From NCBI GenBank assembly GCA_029262065.1, contig JAJDAC010000024.1:56070-120069 (forward strand): a stretch of DNA of 64,000 nucleotides. Reading direction: 5' to 3'. Both the position numbers and the translations under genes were made by a program. This DNA is from Candidatus Krumholzibacteriota bacterium. GTDB taxonomy: Bacteria; Krumholzibacteriota; Krumholzibacteriia; JAJRXK01. Below, in pieces: positions 46,180 through 54,968 of the stretch. The first letter of the stretch is position 1. The number at the start of each line of letters is the position of its first letter. The notes under the pieces are model-generated. The model was not told the DNA's origin, made no database searches, and saw nothing but the letters and a program-made list of their open reading frames with translations.

Positions 46180-49100
46180 TTATTTCACCAAGACCATCCT
46201 GTGCGTATCAATCTGCGATCCAACTTCCAGGCGAACGTAGTAGACGCCGCTGGAGACAGATCGGTTGTAGTCACTCTGTCCGTTCCATATTACTTCTCCG
46301 CGACCGGCTTCTTCCCAGCCGTCGATCAGCGTGCGGACCCGGTGGCCAGCGACGTCAAATACCGAGAGCCGCACACGACCGGGTTCGCTCAGTTCGTAGG
46401 CGATTTTCGTTTGCGGGTTGAATGGATTCGGATAGTTGCCGATCAGCCGCGCCATCGTCGACGGAAGCGCCGTGTCTCCGGCGGCGGTAACGCGCTGCAA
46501 CGCGAAAAGGTGACTCCCTGCGTCGAAGGTTCCGATCTCACCTTGCATCACGAGTTTCAACACGGCCTGGGCAGTCGTCTCGGCGGGCACCGTCCAGTCG
46601 TAGAAGCCGGCGCTGATCTGCGACGATGAGAGCGACGCAATCTGCGAGAACGACTGTCCACCGTCGAGCGAAAGGTGAAGTGATCCCCCCAGCGTGCCAT
46701 AGGGCTCCCATTCGATTCGGTAGACATTGCCATCGGCTACCGCTTCCCCGGCCGCGGGCGACAGGAACGCGGGCAGGCTACTGTTCTGTATGAAGGGGCC
46801 GATGTCGGTGTAGGTACCGATGTTTCCCCCAAGGTCGACCGCGCTCATCCGCATGTTGTTGGTTCCGTGGCTCAGATTGATCGACAGGAATTCATCCGTC
46901 GTTTCCACGATAGCGTCGGGTGCAAGTAAGCCAAGCGTCGCGGCGAGTACGTACGAATACCCCGCCACACCAACGGCGTCCGTCGCAGGGTCCCAGGTAA
47001 CCCCCAGTGATCCATAGTCACCCTGCAGATTGATCGGCACGTCGGTCGATGTGATCGCTACCTGCGATGGCGCGTTCGCGTCGATCCAGAACGGACCCAT
47101 GTGAAGCGTTTCCGTGGCCGGGTTGCCGGCGTAGTCGAGAGCGCGAAGGTGGAACCAATGATTCTGGCCATCCGCCAACGGCATACTCGTATCCCATCCG
47201 GACTTGAAGTCGTGCGTTTGCACGGTCGCTTCGGTAGTGGGGCTCTGATCCCAAATAGCCGCGTAGTTCACCGCGCCCGAACATGTATCAAACCCCGTCG
47301 ACCAGCCCACGTCGATCGTGGCGTCGGTTGACCAAGCGCCTGGCGTATGGGAAACGTTGATGATGCTTGGCGGGTTGACTGGGGGAACGTCATCAATCGT
47401 GAACTCCGAGCACGAACTCCAGGCGCTGATTAGCCCGCACTCGTGCGTCACGCGCAGGCGCCAATGATAGTTCGTATTGGCTTGGAGCCCCGAAACCTCG
47501 ACTCCGTTGGAACTCGTAGTATATGTGGTTCCCGTGCCGCAACTGGTCCCGATCTGAGCTTCGTAGCTTCCCCAATCTTCAGTGTGAGCCCATTGCAGCG
47601 TGGCCGTGGGCGACGCGCAGGGGTCCCCGTTCCAGGGAATATTCGGAACCGGTGGCGCCACGCTGGTGGGGGCGGTCTTGAACGTCCAGCAGAATGCCGG
47701 CACGCTCGTCCAATCCGTCGTCACTCCGCAGTCGATCTGTGCCCTCACCGCCCAGTAGTAGGTAGTGTTCGGTTGCAGACCGGTGGCCAGGTACTGCGAA
47801 CTGCCCAGCCCGGAGATGATCGTGCCTTCGTAGCACCAGTTGTCCGAAATTCGCACTTCGTAACTGGTTGCACCCGCAAGGTTGCTCCAGTCCAGCAGTG
47901 TCGAGCTGGTACTCGTACAGTGCGTACCCTCGATCGGCGATACCAGAGTGGGATACGTCGCGGCCTTGGGCGTCGTATGGAAACTTCGTTTCGTACTCCA
48001 GTTTCCCCAGCCGGCGCAATCGTAGCTGGCCCGAACTCGCCACTCGTACTCCGCTCCCTCGAGAAGATCCACAACCTGGAAGTAGTTGTTGGTCGTCTGG
48101 AAGTACTGGAAAAACGTCGAGGTAGTAAACACTTCCACTTCGTAGGTTATGCCTGCGCCCAGGTTCGACCAACTCATCGTAACCGCCGATGGATCGCGGC
48201 ACGTAATACCGTTCTGGGGATTCAACAGCTGGGGCGGTTGCGGAGCGGGGGGGCAGTTGATGGTGATCGGCGACGCGTCTTGACCACTGGAATCGTTGTT
48301 GTTCGGGTCCGCGTCGTTCTCCTCGATGACGATGCCAAGGAAGTAGTTTCCAGGAGTTGTGGAAGCGGGAATGAACCCAGGCGAACTGACATTCCACCAC
48401 AGAGACGACTTTGCGCCGATCGCCGGGTTGGCACTGCCGCTGGCCACCGGCACGTCGCCGGGTCCGATCTGATCGTCGGTCGACAGGTAGATGGTGTAGT
48501 CCCAGTTCGCGTTGGTCCAATCCGAAGAGTAGTTGTGCAGCAGGAATGTGAACGAGGAGATGGCCTGGCCCACGTCGGCCTGCGCTGGGGCGGTTACGCT
48601 CAGGGGCATGAGGTCGTAGGTCGAAGGCGTGTGGCTGGCGATCCAGTTCTGGATGTCGGTGAATTTGGCCGCGTCGAGCGCGCAGGAGTACGTGAGGCTA
48701 ACGCGATCGCTGTTGGACAGGACGCCGTAGATCGCGTCGTTTCGTTCGGCCCCTGCGCCGCTCAGTCCACCGGCCGAGCCCATGTTGAACCCGCGGAGAT
48801 TGTCGAAGCCGGTGGGGCCGCACTGGTCGTAGTTGCCGAAGTTCTCGAACATGATTTCGCCGGTGAACGGCGCTTCGCCCGGATAGCCGGCGTGGTGCCA
48901 CGATCCGTTTTCGAACCAGTTGCAGTCCGTGTCGTACCCATAACCGTACCAACCTGTAAGTGCGCCGATCGGTCGATCCAACTCAATTATGCCGATGTCG
49001 TCATCGAAGTCCTGGTTCTGCGTCCAGTCTTGCCACGACAGCAAGCTTTTCACCTCGGCCGTGCCGAAGGGCGTGACTCCGCTGTTGTACGCGGGAGCCA

Positions 49101-49659
49101 CCGTGATGGAATCGGCCCACACCATCAGAGTGTCGTCGAAAACGCAGTGCGCGGCGGTCAGGATGTGCTTGGGGTCGATCAACGTTCCCGAGCAACCACC
49201 GCGGCCGCTGACTCCCGGCCACTTGATCGAGAGTCGCGCGCGGTAGGCGTAGCTACCAAACCCGGGGTTGTTGACCGAAGCCCACGCGCCGAAGTTCTTC
49301 GAGGGCCCGACCTCGCCCGGCCCCTCCGAGTCGTCGTACAGCTCCTGGATGCGCCGCCATTGTCCCTCGCCAGACTTGGTGGCCTGTTTGGGCGGGAGGC
49401 CCGCCCCGTCAGCCCCATCGAAGACGCGTACAAGTCCATCGGCCGTGCGCTCGACCCGTTTTCCACTGTTCGGGGTGCGAGGACGATCTGGGTCGAAGCG
49501 GGGCATCGGAACAGGCCGCAGCCTTTCTGAGCGATCGGACCCGCGGTCGGAGGCCTGGACCGGCGGGGTGGTCAGCAGGGCCGTCAGGACCAGGCCGGCA
49601 ACCACGACGGGCCCCAGCCCGAAGGCAACCAGGGGCATGGAAACGCGTGAGGAGCGCAT
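46180..49659 (-). CDS. Secreted trypsin-like serine protease with Fn3-like domains and FlgD-Ig/T9SS-like C-terminus
   Basis: 1159 aa with a signal peptide (about 1-37). Residues 135-335 are a chymotrypsin-fold protease of the glutamyl-endopeptidase (V8)-like kind, with triad H171 (LTAAHCV), D221 (DDIGIIEL) and S300 in GGLSGAG. GCSGTLID is also conserved. Then come a CARDB-like domain (about 340-470), three Fn3-like domains with cysteines (STTYYWAVRAQIDCG-type strands, 475-770), an Ig/Fn3-like pair around WSTGFDTCSGAVNYAAIW, and the sorting domain (about 1065-1159: RLIGNYPNPFNPQTKIAYEL to HRMVLVK). It probably degrades proteins outside the cell. An acidic, proline-rich propeptide (40-130) lies ahead of the protease. 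Confidence 0.9.
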   Translation of the reverse strand: MRSSRVSMPLVAFGLGPVVVAGLVLTALLTTPPVQASDRGSDRSERLRPVPMPRFDPDRPRTPNSGKRVERTADGLVRVFDGADGAGLPPKQATKSGEGQWRRIQELYDDSEGPGEVGPSKNFGAWASVNNPGFGSYAYRARLSIKWPGVSGRGGCSGTLIDPKHILTAAHCVFDDTLMVWADSITVAPAYNSGVTPFGTAEVKSLLSWQDWTQNQDFDDDIGIIELDRPIGALTGWYGYGYDTDCNWFENGSWHHAGYPGEAPFTGEIMFENFGNYDQCGPTGFDNLRGFNMGSAGGLSGAGAERNDAIYGVLSNSDRVSLTYSCALDAAKFTDIQNWIASHTPSTYDLMPLSVTAPAQADVGQAISSFTFLLHNYSSDWTNANWDYTIYLSTDDQIGPGDVPVASGSANPAIGAKSSLWWNVSSPGFIPASTTPGNYFLGIVIEENDADPNNNDSSGQDASPITINCPPAPQPPQLLNPQNGITCRDPSAVTMSWSNLGAGITYEVEVFTTSTFFQYFQTTNNYFQVVDLLEGAEYEWRVRASYDCAGWGNWSTKRSFHTTPKAATYPTLVSPIEGTHCTSTSSTLLDWSNLAGATSYEVRISDNWCYEGTIISGLGSSQYLATGLQPNTTYYWAVRAQIDCGVTTDWTSVPAFCWTFKTAPTSVAPPVPNIPWNGDPCASPTATLQWAHTEDWGSYEAQIGTSCGTGTTYTTSSNGVEVSGLQANTNYHWRLRVTHECGLISAWSSCSEFTIDDVPPVNPPSIINVSHTPGAWSTDATIDVGWSTGFDTCSGAVNYAAIWDQSPTTEATVQTHDFKSGWDTSMPLADGQNHWFHLRALDYAGNPATETLHMGPFWIDANAPSQVAITSTDVPINLQGDYGSLGVTWDPATDAVGVAGYSYVLAATLGLLAPDAIVETTDEFLSINLSHGTNNMRMSAVDLGGNIGTYTDIGPFIQNSSLPAFLSPAAGEAVADGNVYRIEWEPYGTLGGSLHLSLDGGQSFSQIASLSSSQISAGFYDWTVPAETTAQAVLKLVMQGEIGTFDAGSHLFALQRVTAAGDTALPSTMARLIGNYPNPFNPQTKIAYELSEPGRVRLSVFDVAGHRVRTLIDGWEEAGRGEVIWNGQSDYNRSVSSGVYYVRLEVGSQIDTHRMVLVK

Positions 49660-49803
49660 GATTCTCTCCGGTGGATACGTGGCAAGCGCGAGCTACATGC
49701 TCGCTTGCCTGTATTCGCGCCGATTCGGAGCGATTCCGGCCACAAAAAACACAAACCCGGTGTAGAATTGGAGGGCCTCATGAATCGAGAAGGAGATTCT
49801 GCC

Positions 49804-50493
49804 ATGCACCTTGCCCGTCATCAAATCATGCTGGTTGCGACGTTTGCCATCGTTGTTGCATCCGTTTTTCCCGCCGTCGCCGGAACCGCCTACGTCATCT
49901 CCGGTGGTGACACCGGTGTCCTCTTCGAACATCTGAATGTCTGGACCAGTGATTTCGACCCCATCGACGACGCTATCGTGACGATCAATGGGATCGACAT
50001 CCCCTTTCTTTCGGGCAGTCGGTATTCCGGCGTGCTCGATGAGTCGCTCGAGGCGGGCGACTCGTTCACGCTTGTGGTCGAGATAGGGTTAGACACCGTG
50101 ACGTGTACCGACGTTGTGCCCCCGGCGCCGTTCATTACCTTGCCCTTGGACGGAGCATCGATTGCCGAAGGAGCACCGCTCCTGGTGGAGTGGACAAGTG
50201 ACTCCGACCCCGATCGCTTCTCGATCAGCGCTCACCCTTGCGATACCAGTTGCAGGGAGACCGTCGATGGAACGGTGCGCAGTGTAGAGCTGGACAGCAG
50301 CGAATTCTCGACCACAGAGCCAGTACGAATCTCTGTCTATGCCTACCAAGAAGGAAACTTCAGCGGCCCCGCGGATCCTGCTTCGAATCTCAATCTCCGG
50401 CACGGTGGGACACCGTCGTTCATCACCGTCATTCCGGCCACACCGACGTCTTCGGCTTCGTGGTCGGCGGTGAAGGCGTGGTTCGGCCGGTAG
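49804..50493 (+). CDS. Exported protein of unknown function with the WSAVKAWF C-terminal tail
   Basis: 229 aa from the ATG at 49804, eight bases after AAGGAG. The signal peptide is about 1-26 (ending AVAG). The mature part is beta-rich; residues about 95-200 resemble an Ig/Fn3-like domain (APFITLPLDGASIAEGAPLLVEWTSDSDPDRFSISAHPC), with two cysteines nearby (CDTSC). The end is SASWSAVKAWFGR, close to three other tails in this window. A TAGAAT -10-like hexamer lies at 49763-49768. The role is unknown. Confidence 0.75.
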   Translation: MHLARHQIMLVATFAIVVASVFPAVAGTAYVISGGDTGVLFEHLNVWTSDFDPIDDAIVTINGIDIPFLSGSRYSGVLDESLEAGDSFTLVVEIGLDTVTCTDVVPPAPFITLPLDGASIAEGAPLLVEWTSDSDPDRFSISAHPCDTSCRETVDGTVRSVELDSSEFSTTEPVRISVYAYQEGNFSGPADPASNLNLRHGGTPSFITVIPATPTSSASWSAVKAWFGR

Positions 50494-50497
50494 CGTT

Positions 50498-51763
50498 TCA
50501 GAGCCTATCCTCGGACTGAGCGCGCGGCGCCTGCAGAAAACGGAAAAAGATGTCGGCCAGCCGGGTGGCGAGCACCGATACGTTCTTGGATCCCGTCACG
50601 TTGGTCGCCACGGCAACAGCAATGCCATGTTCGGGAACGGTCAGGAGTGCGGTGGTCGAGCCCGATACCTGTCCGCCCACGGTTTCGACCCCGAGGGTGT
50701 GCCGAAGGACTGCTTCTCCCAGGCCTTGGCCGACGATTCGCGTGGGAACTTCATTCGCACCCATGGGAATGCGAAGTACGGTCCATCCCAGAGCCTGACT
50801 GGTGGGCTCTCCCGATGCGAGCCAAACCGATGTCTGCAGTTCTTCCACCGTTGATGCGTCGAGTAGCTCGCTATTCATCATGGCGGAGCCAAGCCGCACG
50901 AGGTCCGATGGTGTTGACAGAAAACCCACGGCGGGTAGATAGCAGGATAGATCGACCGTCGGCGCGTCCTGCAGTCCATAGCGTGGGTTGAGCATCAAGC
51001 GGGGATAGTAGAAGTGAGCACTGCCTGATTCGGCTTGGTCGGCAATGTCGGCAGAAGTGCTCTCCATACCCAGTGGCGTGAAGATTTCCCGCTGCAGGAA
51101 ATCCAGGTAGGGCTCGTTCGCGGTGGCGGAGATTATTGCCCCTACCAATGCCCAGCCGTACGGCGAGTAGTCACACTCGGTACCTGGAGGAAAGTACAGC
51201 GGATCGTCCGCGAAGATGGCCAGGCGCTCCATGTCATCCGCGCAACTGGCGCCTCGGAATATTCCTCCTTCGGGGCGATAGGGAAGAATGCCGGCCGTGT
51301 GGGCCATCAGCTGGCGCGTACTGATGGGCCATTCCTTCTCGGGGAAGTCAGGCACATAGCGCCGGACCGGCGCATCGAAGTCGAGACCGGCGCGCTCGGA
51401 CAGTAGTCCGACCGCCGCCGCGGTGAGGGTTTGGGAAACACTTCCGATGCGAAACAGCGTCGCTGGCGTCACCGGTGTTTCGGTCTCCATGTGCGCCCAG
51501 CGGAATCCTTCGGCCCAGACGATCTCTCCATCAATCGCCACCGCCAGAGATAGCCCCGGCAGCTTTTCCTCGGCCACAAGCGCGCGCGCGACGGACCGCC
51601 CGTTCTCGACTACCCCTTCGTAGGCGGCCGCCGGCGCCTCGAACACGGTCGACGGAATTTCGTCTGGATCCAGATCGGGAGGCATCGTGAGCAACATGCT
51701 CACAGCTATTGCCCCGATGACCAACGACACGGCACAAGCGATGACGATCAGGACCTTCTTCAT
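50498..51763 (-). CDS. Beta-lactamase-fold (class C / PBP-like) protein with degenerate active site
   Basis: 421 aa. One N-terminal membrane anchor (about 4-26) places the fold in the periplasm. Overall similarity to the serine beta-lactamase/D-alanyl-D-alanine carboxypeptidase family is clear (GLSLAVAIDGEIVWAEGF, TLFRIGSVSQTLTAAAVGLL, RQLMAHTAGI, FPPGTECDYSPYGWALVG, AVAVATN). However, all three catalytic motifs are altered: SxxK reads SVSQ (108-111), YxN reads YSP (199-201), and the HxG triad reads TVG (361-363). Catalysis as known for the family is therefore unlikely; a binding or regulatory role is plausible. It is the last gene of an operon with a winged-helix regulator six bases upstream. 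Confidence 0.85.
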   Translation of the reverse strand: MKKVLIVIACAVSLVIGAIAVSMLLTMPPDLDPDEIPSTVFEAPAAAYEGVVENGRSVARALVAEEKLPGLSLAVAIDGEIVWAEGFRWAHMETETPVTPATLFRIGSVSQTLTAAAVGLLSERAGLDFDAPVRRYVPDFPEKEWPISTRQLMAHTAGILPYRPEGGIFRGASCADDMERLAIFADDPLYFPPGTECDYSPYGWALVGAIISATANEPYLDFLQREIFTPLGMESTSADIADQAESGSAHFYYPRLMLNPRYGLQDAPTVDLSCYLPAVGFLSTPSDLVRLGSAMMNSELLDASTVEELQTSVWLASGEPTSQALGWTVLRIPMGANEVPTRIVGQGLGEAVLRHTLGVETVGGQVSGSTTALLTVPEHGIAVAVATNVTGSKNVSVLATRLADIFFRFLQAPRAQSEDRL

Positions 51764-51769
51764 ATGTAC

Positions 51770-52174
51770 CTACGCAGGAGACCATTTTGTTGATGGTCTC
51801 GATCGGGTCTTTTTCGATGCTTTGGTGTCGATGTTCGCGTCGGCAACGACGCGTTCCAGCACATTGATGTAGTCGACGAACTGTCGCCGGCCATTCGCGG
51901 TCAGTCGGACCGTGGTTTGGGCTCGTGATCCCTGACTGGACTTTCGTGTCCTTACGAGTCCGGCGTCGCTCAGAACCCCGAGATGTCGGCTGAGATTCCC
52001 ATCGGTCAACGAACAGAGTTGCTTCAGGTCGTTGAACACAAGACCGTCTTCATGGGCAGCCAACGAAGCCAAGATGCCCAGCCGAGCCTTCTCATGGATC
52101 ACGCGATCGAGACCATCGTAGGAAAATCGTCCTTCCCCGGTCGCGGGTTCATCAGCCTTGTTCTTGCGAGCCAT
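51770..52174 (-). CDS. Winged-helix transcriptional regulator (MarR/ArsR-like, PF13601 type)
   Basis: 134 aa. The DNA-binding domain is residues about 18-100 (LDRVIHEKARLGILASLAAHEDGLVFNDLKQLCSLTDGNLSRHLGVLSDAGLV, then the wing RAQTTVRLTANGRRQF). It matches the small family of winged-helix proteins that are routinely coded next to a four-to-six-helix membrane protein, as here. The tail is basic and disordered. It overlaps the membrane-protein gene by 23 bases. A perfect 19-bp palindrome upstream of the operon is its likely binding site, implying autorepression. Confidence 0.88.
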   Translation of the reverse strand: MARKNKADEPATGEGRFSYDGLDRVIHEKARLGILASLAAHEDGLVFNDLKQLCSLTDGNLSRHLGVLSDAGLVRTRKSSQGSRAQTTVRLTANGRRQFVDYINVLERVVADANIDTKASKKTRSRPSTKWSPA

Positions 52175-52787
52175 CGGTCCGTTCCAATGTGTAGTACAAG
52201 ATTGCGGCGCCCATCAGCAGACCTCCGCCGAAACTGATGCCCATTTGCCACGCTGAGAAAGCGTGGGTCCCCTGTCCCCAGAGCAGACATCCGAATCCGC
52301 ACACGGCGAAATACACGCCGACCCAAAACACCGGCCGAGGTAACTGTCGATACGACGCGAAAACGCCCAGGCTGAATACGAGCGACCACAGTCCCGGCAG
52401 CATCCAGCCGACGTCCTGCGCGCCGCGATGGACACTTATATAGATGCCCACGGTAATCAGCGCTCCGACGGCAACGCAGGGGAGGAATTGGTCGGCCGAC
52501 AGCAATGTCGATTGTCGCACCATGGGGGATCCGGCCGCGCGCACTCGCCACCACAGTCCCCACACGACCAGCAGAAAAGCCACCGCGGCGACGCTGATCC
52601 ACAGCGTCAGATACGCTTCCAGGTCGTTGGCCGGCGACGGCACCAGATACGGCTGGGCGATAGCTACCAGTACTCCCATCAGGCCGACCGAGCCCACCAT
52701 CAGGGAACTGTACCCGCGGAACACCCCGCTTCGCGCCATCTGCTGGCGGATTTCATTGATCTGGCCCAATGCCTCGTGCGGCTCCAT
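52152..52787 (-). CDS. Polytopic membrane protein paired with the winged-helix regulator
   Basis: 211 aa with about six hydrophobic helices (starting SSLMVGSVGLMGVLVAIAQPYL) after a cytoplasmic helix (MEPHEALGQINEIRQQMARSGVF). This N-terminal helix and the gene pairing are typical of membrane partners of this regulator family, which may tether or sense for the regulator. GAAGGAG lies six bases before the ATG. First gene of the three-gene unit 52787-50498. Confidence 0.8.
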   Translation of the reverse strand: MEPHEALGQINEIRQQMARSGVFRGYSSLMVGSVGLMGVLVAIAQPYLVPSPANDLEAYLTLWISVAAVAFLLVVWGLWWRVRAAGSPMVRQSTLLSADQFLPCVAVGALITVGIYISVHRGAQDVGWMLPGLWSLVFSLGVFASYRQLPRPVFWVGVYFAVCGFGCLLWGQGTHAFSAWQMGISFGGGLLMGAAILYYTLERTDGSQEQG

Positions 52788-52839
52788 TCGGGCTCCTTCG
52801 ATGGGTCTGCATCCATGATCTGCGGGGCAAGCTCAGCAC

Positions 52840-52858
52840 TACTTTGCAATGCAAAGTA
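52840..52858. promoter_or_regulatory. 19-bp perfect palindrome over the operon promoter
   Basis: TACTTTGCAATGCAAAGTA is perfectly symmetric about its central base. On the minus strand it overlaps a -10 (TATACT, 52860-52855), with TTGATT (52882-52877) as -35 sixteen bases away. A repressor bound here would block the regulator/membrane-protein/beta-lactamase-fold operon. Confidence 0.75.
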
Positions 52859-52976
52859 TAGCGTCTTCGCCTCGGGAATCAAGCGATCTGTTCATCACCA
52901 GGGTGGAGCGGTGCCGCAGCCGACGGCGATCATCATGCTGGAACCAGGGCCAGAGGTTCTCACGGGACCTCCGCGA

Positions 52977-53927
52977 TCATTCCGTCTTTCGCTGTTTGCG
53001 CATTTCCACCTGTCGTCCCTGGTCAGCAAACTCGACGGAATCCATGAGTTGATTGATCAGGAACACCCCGCGGCCCCGCGACTTGAGGAGGTTCGCCGGA
53101 TCACGGGGGTCGGCGATCGCGGTCGGTTTGAAGCCCGGTCCGGGATCGCGCACCACGAGCACGATATCGCCGTTCTCGTCGAAGCTGACCAGGCATTGAA
53201 CTTCCTTGCTGGGATCGTTCTTGCACCCGTGCTCGATTGCGTTCGACAGCGCCTCGTCCAGGGCAAGTGCAACCTCGCCGATCCGGCCCTCGGACCAGCC
53301 CTTGCCTTCGAGTAGTTCGGTTACTCCCTCGCGGACCGTGTCCACGTTGTCCAGGTTTGCGGGGATGGTAATGTTGAGTTCACAACGGGAACAGTAGGGC
53401 ATCAACGCCCCGAGGCGTTCGATGCTCTCCAACGCCTCGCGCAGGTCCATCAGGTTGCGGCGCAGTTCGAGTTGCGCTTCAACCTGACGACACAGGGCCG
53501 ATAGCGCGTCCCGCTGGGCCTGGGTCAGGTTGCGAGGGCGGCGGTCGATGACGCAGAGTGTGCCCAGCGCTTCACCCTCGCGGCTCGCCAACGGAGCCCC
53601 GGCGTAGAACCTCACGTGGGGCTCAGCGGTTACCAGTACATTGTCACGGAACCGATCATCGTCCAACGTGTCGGGAACGACGAAGAGGTCTGATTGTTGG
53701 ATCGCATGAGCGCAGATCGAAACGCTGCGCGACGTCTCCTCGGTGCTTATCCCGACCCGGGACTTGAACCACTGGCGGTCTTCATCGACCAGGCTGATCA
53801 GGGCGATCGGGGTGTCGCAGATATAGGAAGCCAGGATCGTCAGATCGTCGAAGGCCTCCTCGGGATCGGTATCGAGAATTCGATATCGATGGAGCGCCTC
53901 GAGCCGATCTGATTCGTTGGTATCCAA
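52977..53927 (-). CDS. GAF-domain protein fused to an RsbW-like anti-sigma-factor kinase domain
   Basis: 316 aa from the TTG at 53927, five bases after AGGAG. An upstream ATG at 53966 overlaps a -10-like TATGCT, which argues against it. Residues 5-165 are a GAF domain of the kind seen in phytochrome-like sensors (ALHRYRILDTDPEEAFDDLTILASYICDTPIALISLVDEDRQWFKS, ICAHAI, FYAGAPL). A CxxC pair (YCSRC) follows near residue 200. Residues 205-310 are an HATPase_c_2 domain with N-box EALSNAIEHG, DPGPGF and GRGVFLINQLMD. The C-terminal part resembles anti-sigma kinases, with GAF as the input. No sigma factor or antagonist gene is adjacent. Confidence 0.87.
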   Translation of the reverse strand: MDTNESDRLEALHRYRILDTDPEEAFDDLTILASYICDTPIALISLVDEDRQWFKSRVGISTEETSRSVSICAHAIQQSDLFVVPDTLDDDRFRDNVLVTAEPHVRFYAGAPLASREGEALGTLCVIDRRPRNLTQAQRDALSALCRQVEAQLELRRNLMDLREALESIERLGALMPYCSRCELNITIPANLDNVDTVREGVTELLEGKGWSEGRIGEVALALDEALSNAIEHGCKNDPSKEVQCLVSFDENGDIVLVVRDPGPGFKPTAIADPRDPANLLKSRGRGVFLINQLMDSVEFADQGRQVEMRKQRKTE

Positions 53928-54059
53928 GAATTCTCCTGGCATCTGGACTTCGCGGGTCTCCAGCATACGGGATCGCCCAATCGAGCGGCAAGGAGTCTAG
54001 GGCAACGGCGCGTTGGTCGTTGGTTGCAGCGATCAGGGCGACCATGTGCGGCGCGCCCA

Positions 54060-54089
54060 TTGTTCTCACGCTCGTGGTTCTGGTAGAAT
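54060..54089 (+). promoter_or_regulatory. Putative promoter of the DUF1349-type gene pair
   Basis: TTGTTC (54060-54065), 18-base spacer, TAGAAT (54084-54089). The transcript would have a leader of about 100 bases before the GTG at 54200. TAGAAT hexamers also stand before the exported-protein genes at 43404 and 49804. Confidence 0.45.
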
Positions 54090-54199
54090 TCCTTACCCAT
54101 CGACGGGCTCTCCGTCCTTGCTCCCCGAGCGCGCGGGCTACTCCAATTGCCGCCGTTCACGCCCGACTCCCGTCATGCACCCAGAAAGCGAGGCATCCC

Positions 54200-54967
54200 G
54201 TGAAGACTGCTATCACCGGTACTCTCATTTTGCTTCTTTCCACCCTCTGTATCTCAACATCCCTCGCCCAGCCGTTCCTTTCCGACGATTTCAACTGCGC
54301 CGAGCTGAATTCGGTATGGAACTTCGTGAACCCGCTGAGTGACGGCGGGTGGGCACTCGTGGGTGCGGGATCGGGAGATGCTCATCTGTCGCTGACATTG
54401 CCCCCGGGTACCACGCATGACGCCTGGGGACCCGGTGGCGTCAATCAGGCGGTGCGCATGATGCAGGCGGCTGATGATGTCGACTTCAAGATTGAAGTGA
54501 AATTCAACACCGAGCCCGCCGCTGGATTCAACGACCAGGGCATCGTCGTGGAACAGGATTCGGACAACTGGATCCGCTTCGATGTCTATAGCCCCGCCTC
54601 GGGGCCGAAGGTGTTCGTGGGACGCACCGTGGGTGGCACCAACTCATCGTTGCTCAACTCCGCGATCGCCTCGGGGTCAGCCCAGTATCTGTTGCTGGAG
54701 CGATCCGGCGACACATGGACAGCCTCCATCTCGGCCGATGGCGTTTCGTACACCGTGGCCACGTCGTTTTCCCTGCCGCTCGCGATAACCGAAGTGGGCG
54801 TCTACGCAGCGAACCCGGTCGACGGACTGGCTTGGACTTCCGAAGTGGATTGGTTCTTCGAGCAGGACAACCCGCTGAGTCCCGAAGATCCGGTGAACGA
54901 CGATAGCTGCGATCATGCCATCGGTACCGAGACCTCGACCTGGGGCAGTGTGAAGGCGCGCTTCTAG
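54200..54967 (+). CDS. Exported DUF1349-type jelly-roll protein with the WGSVKARF C-terminal tail
   Basis: 255 aa from the GTG at 54200, with GCGAGG upstream; the longer frame to 54020 has no signal and no site. The signal peptide is about 1-24 (ending SLAQ). One concanavalin-like domain fills residues 27-222 (SDDFNCAELNSVWNFVNPLSDGG, GIVVEQDSDNWIRFDVY), a DUF1349/LamG-like sugar-binding or glycosidase-accessory fold. After a short acidic linker, the protein ends TSTWGSVKARF. The next gene holds two further copies of this domain but ends in the FlgD-Ig sorting domain. Carbohydrate binding is plausible. Confidence 0.87.
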   Translation: MKTAITGTLILLLSTLCISTSLAQPFLSDDFNCAELNSVWNFVNPLSDGGWALVGAGSGDAHLSLTLPPGTTHDAWGPGGVNQAVRMMQAADDVDFKIEVKFNTEPAAGFNDQGIVVEQDSDNWIRFDVYSPASGPKVFVGRTVGGTNSSLLNSAIASGSAQYLLLERSGDTWTASISADGVSYTVATSFSLPLAITEVGVYAANPVDGLAWTSEVDWFFEQDNPLSPEDPVNDDSCDHAIGTETSTWGSVKARF

Positions 54968-54968
54968 G

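Noticed and set aside
48757..48800. Apparent loss of the catalytic serine in the protease (GSAGG in place of GDSGG)
   Set aside because: The adjoining GGLSGAG supplies the serine in the form used by V8-like proteases, followed by the expected YGVLS strand, so the triad is complete.
47443..49530. Long open frame of about 695 codons on the plus strand
   Set aside because: It is antisense to the secreted protease gene; Arg/Val/Gly-rich composition without domains, signal or ribosome site. It reflects GC-rich codon use of the real gene.
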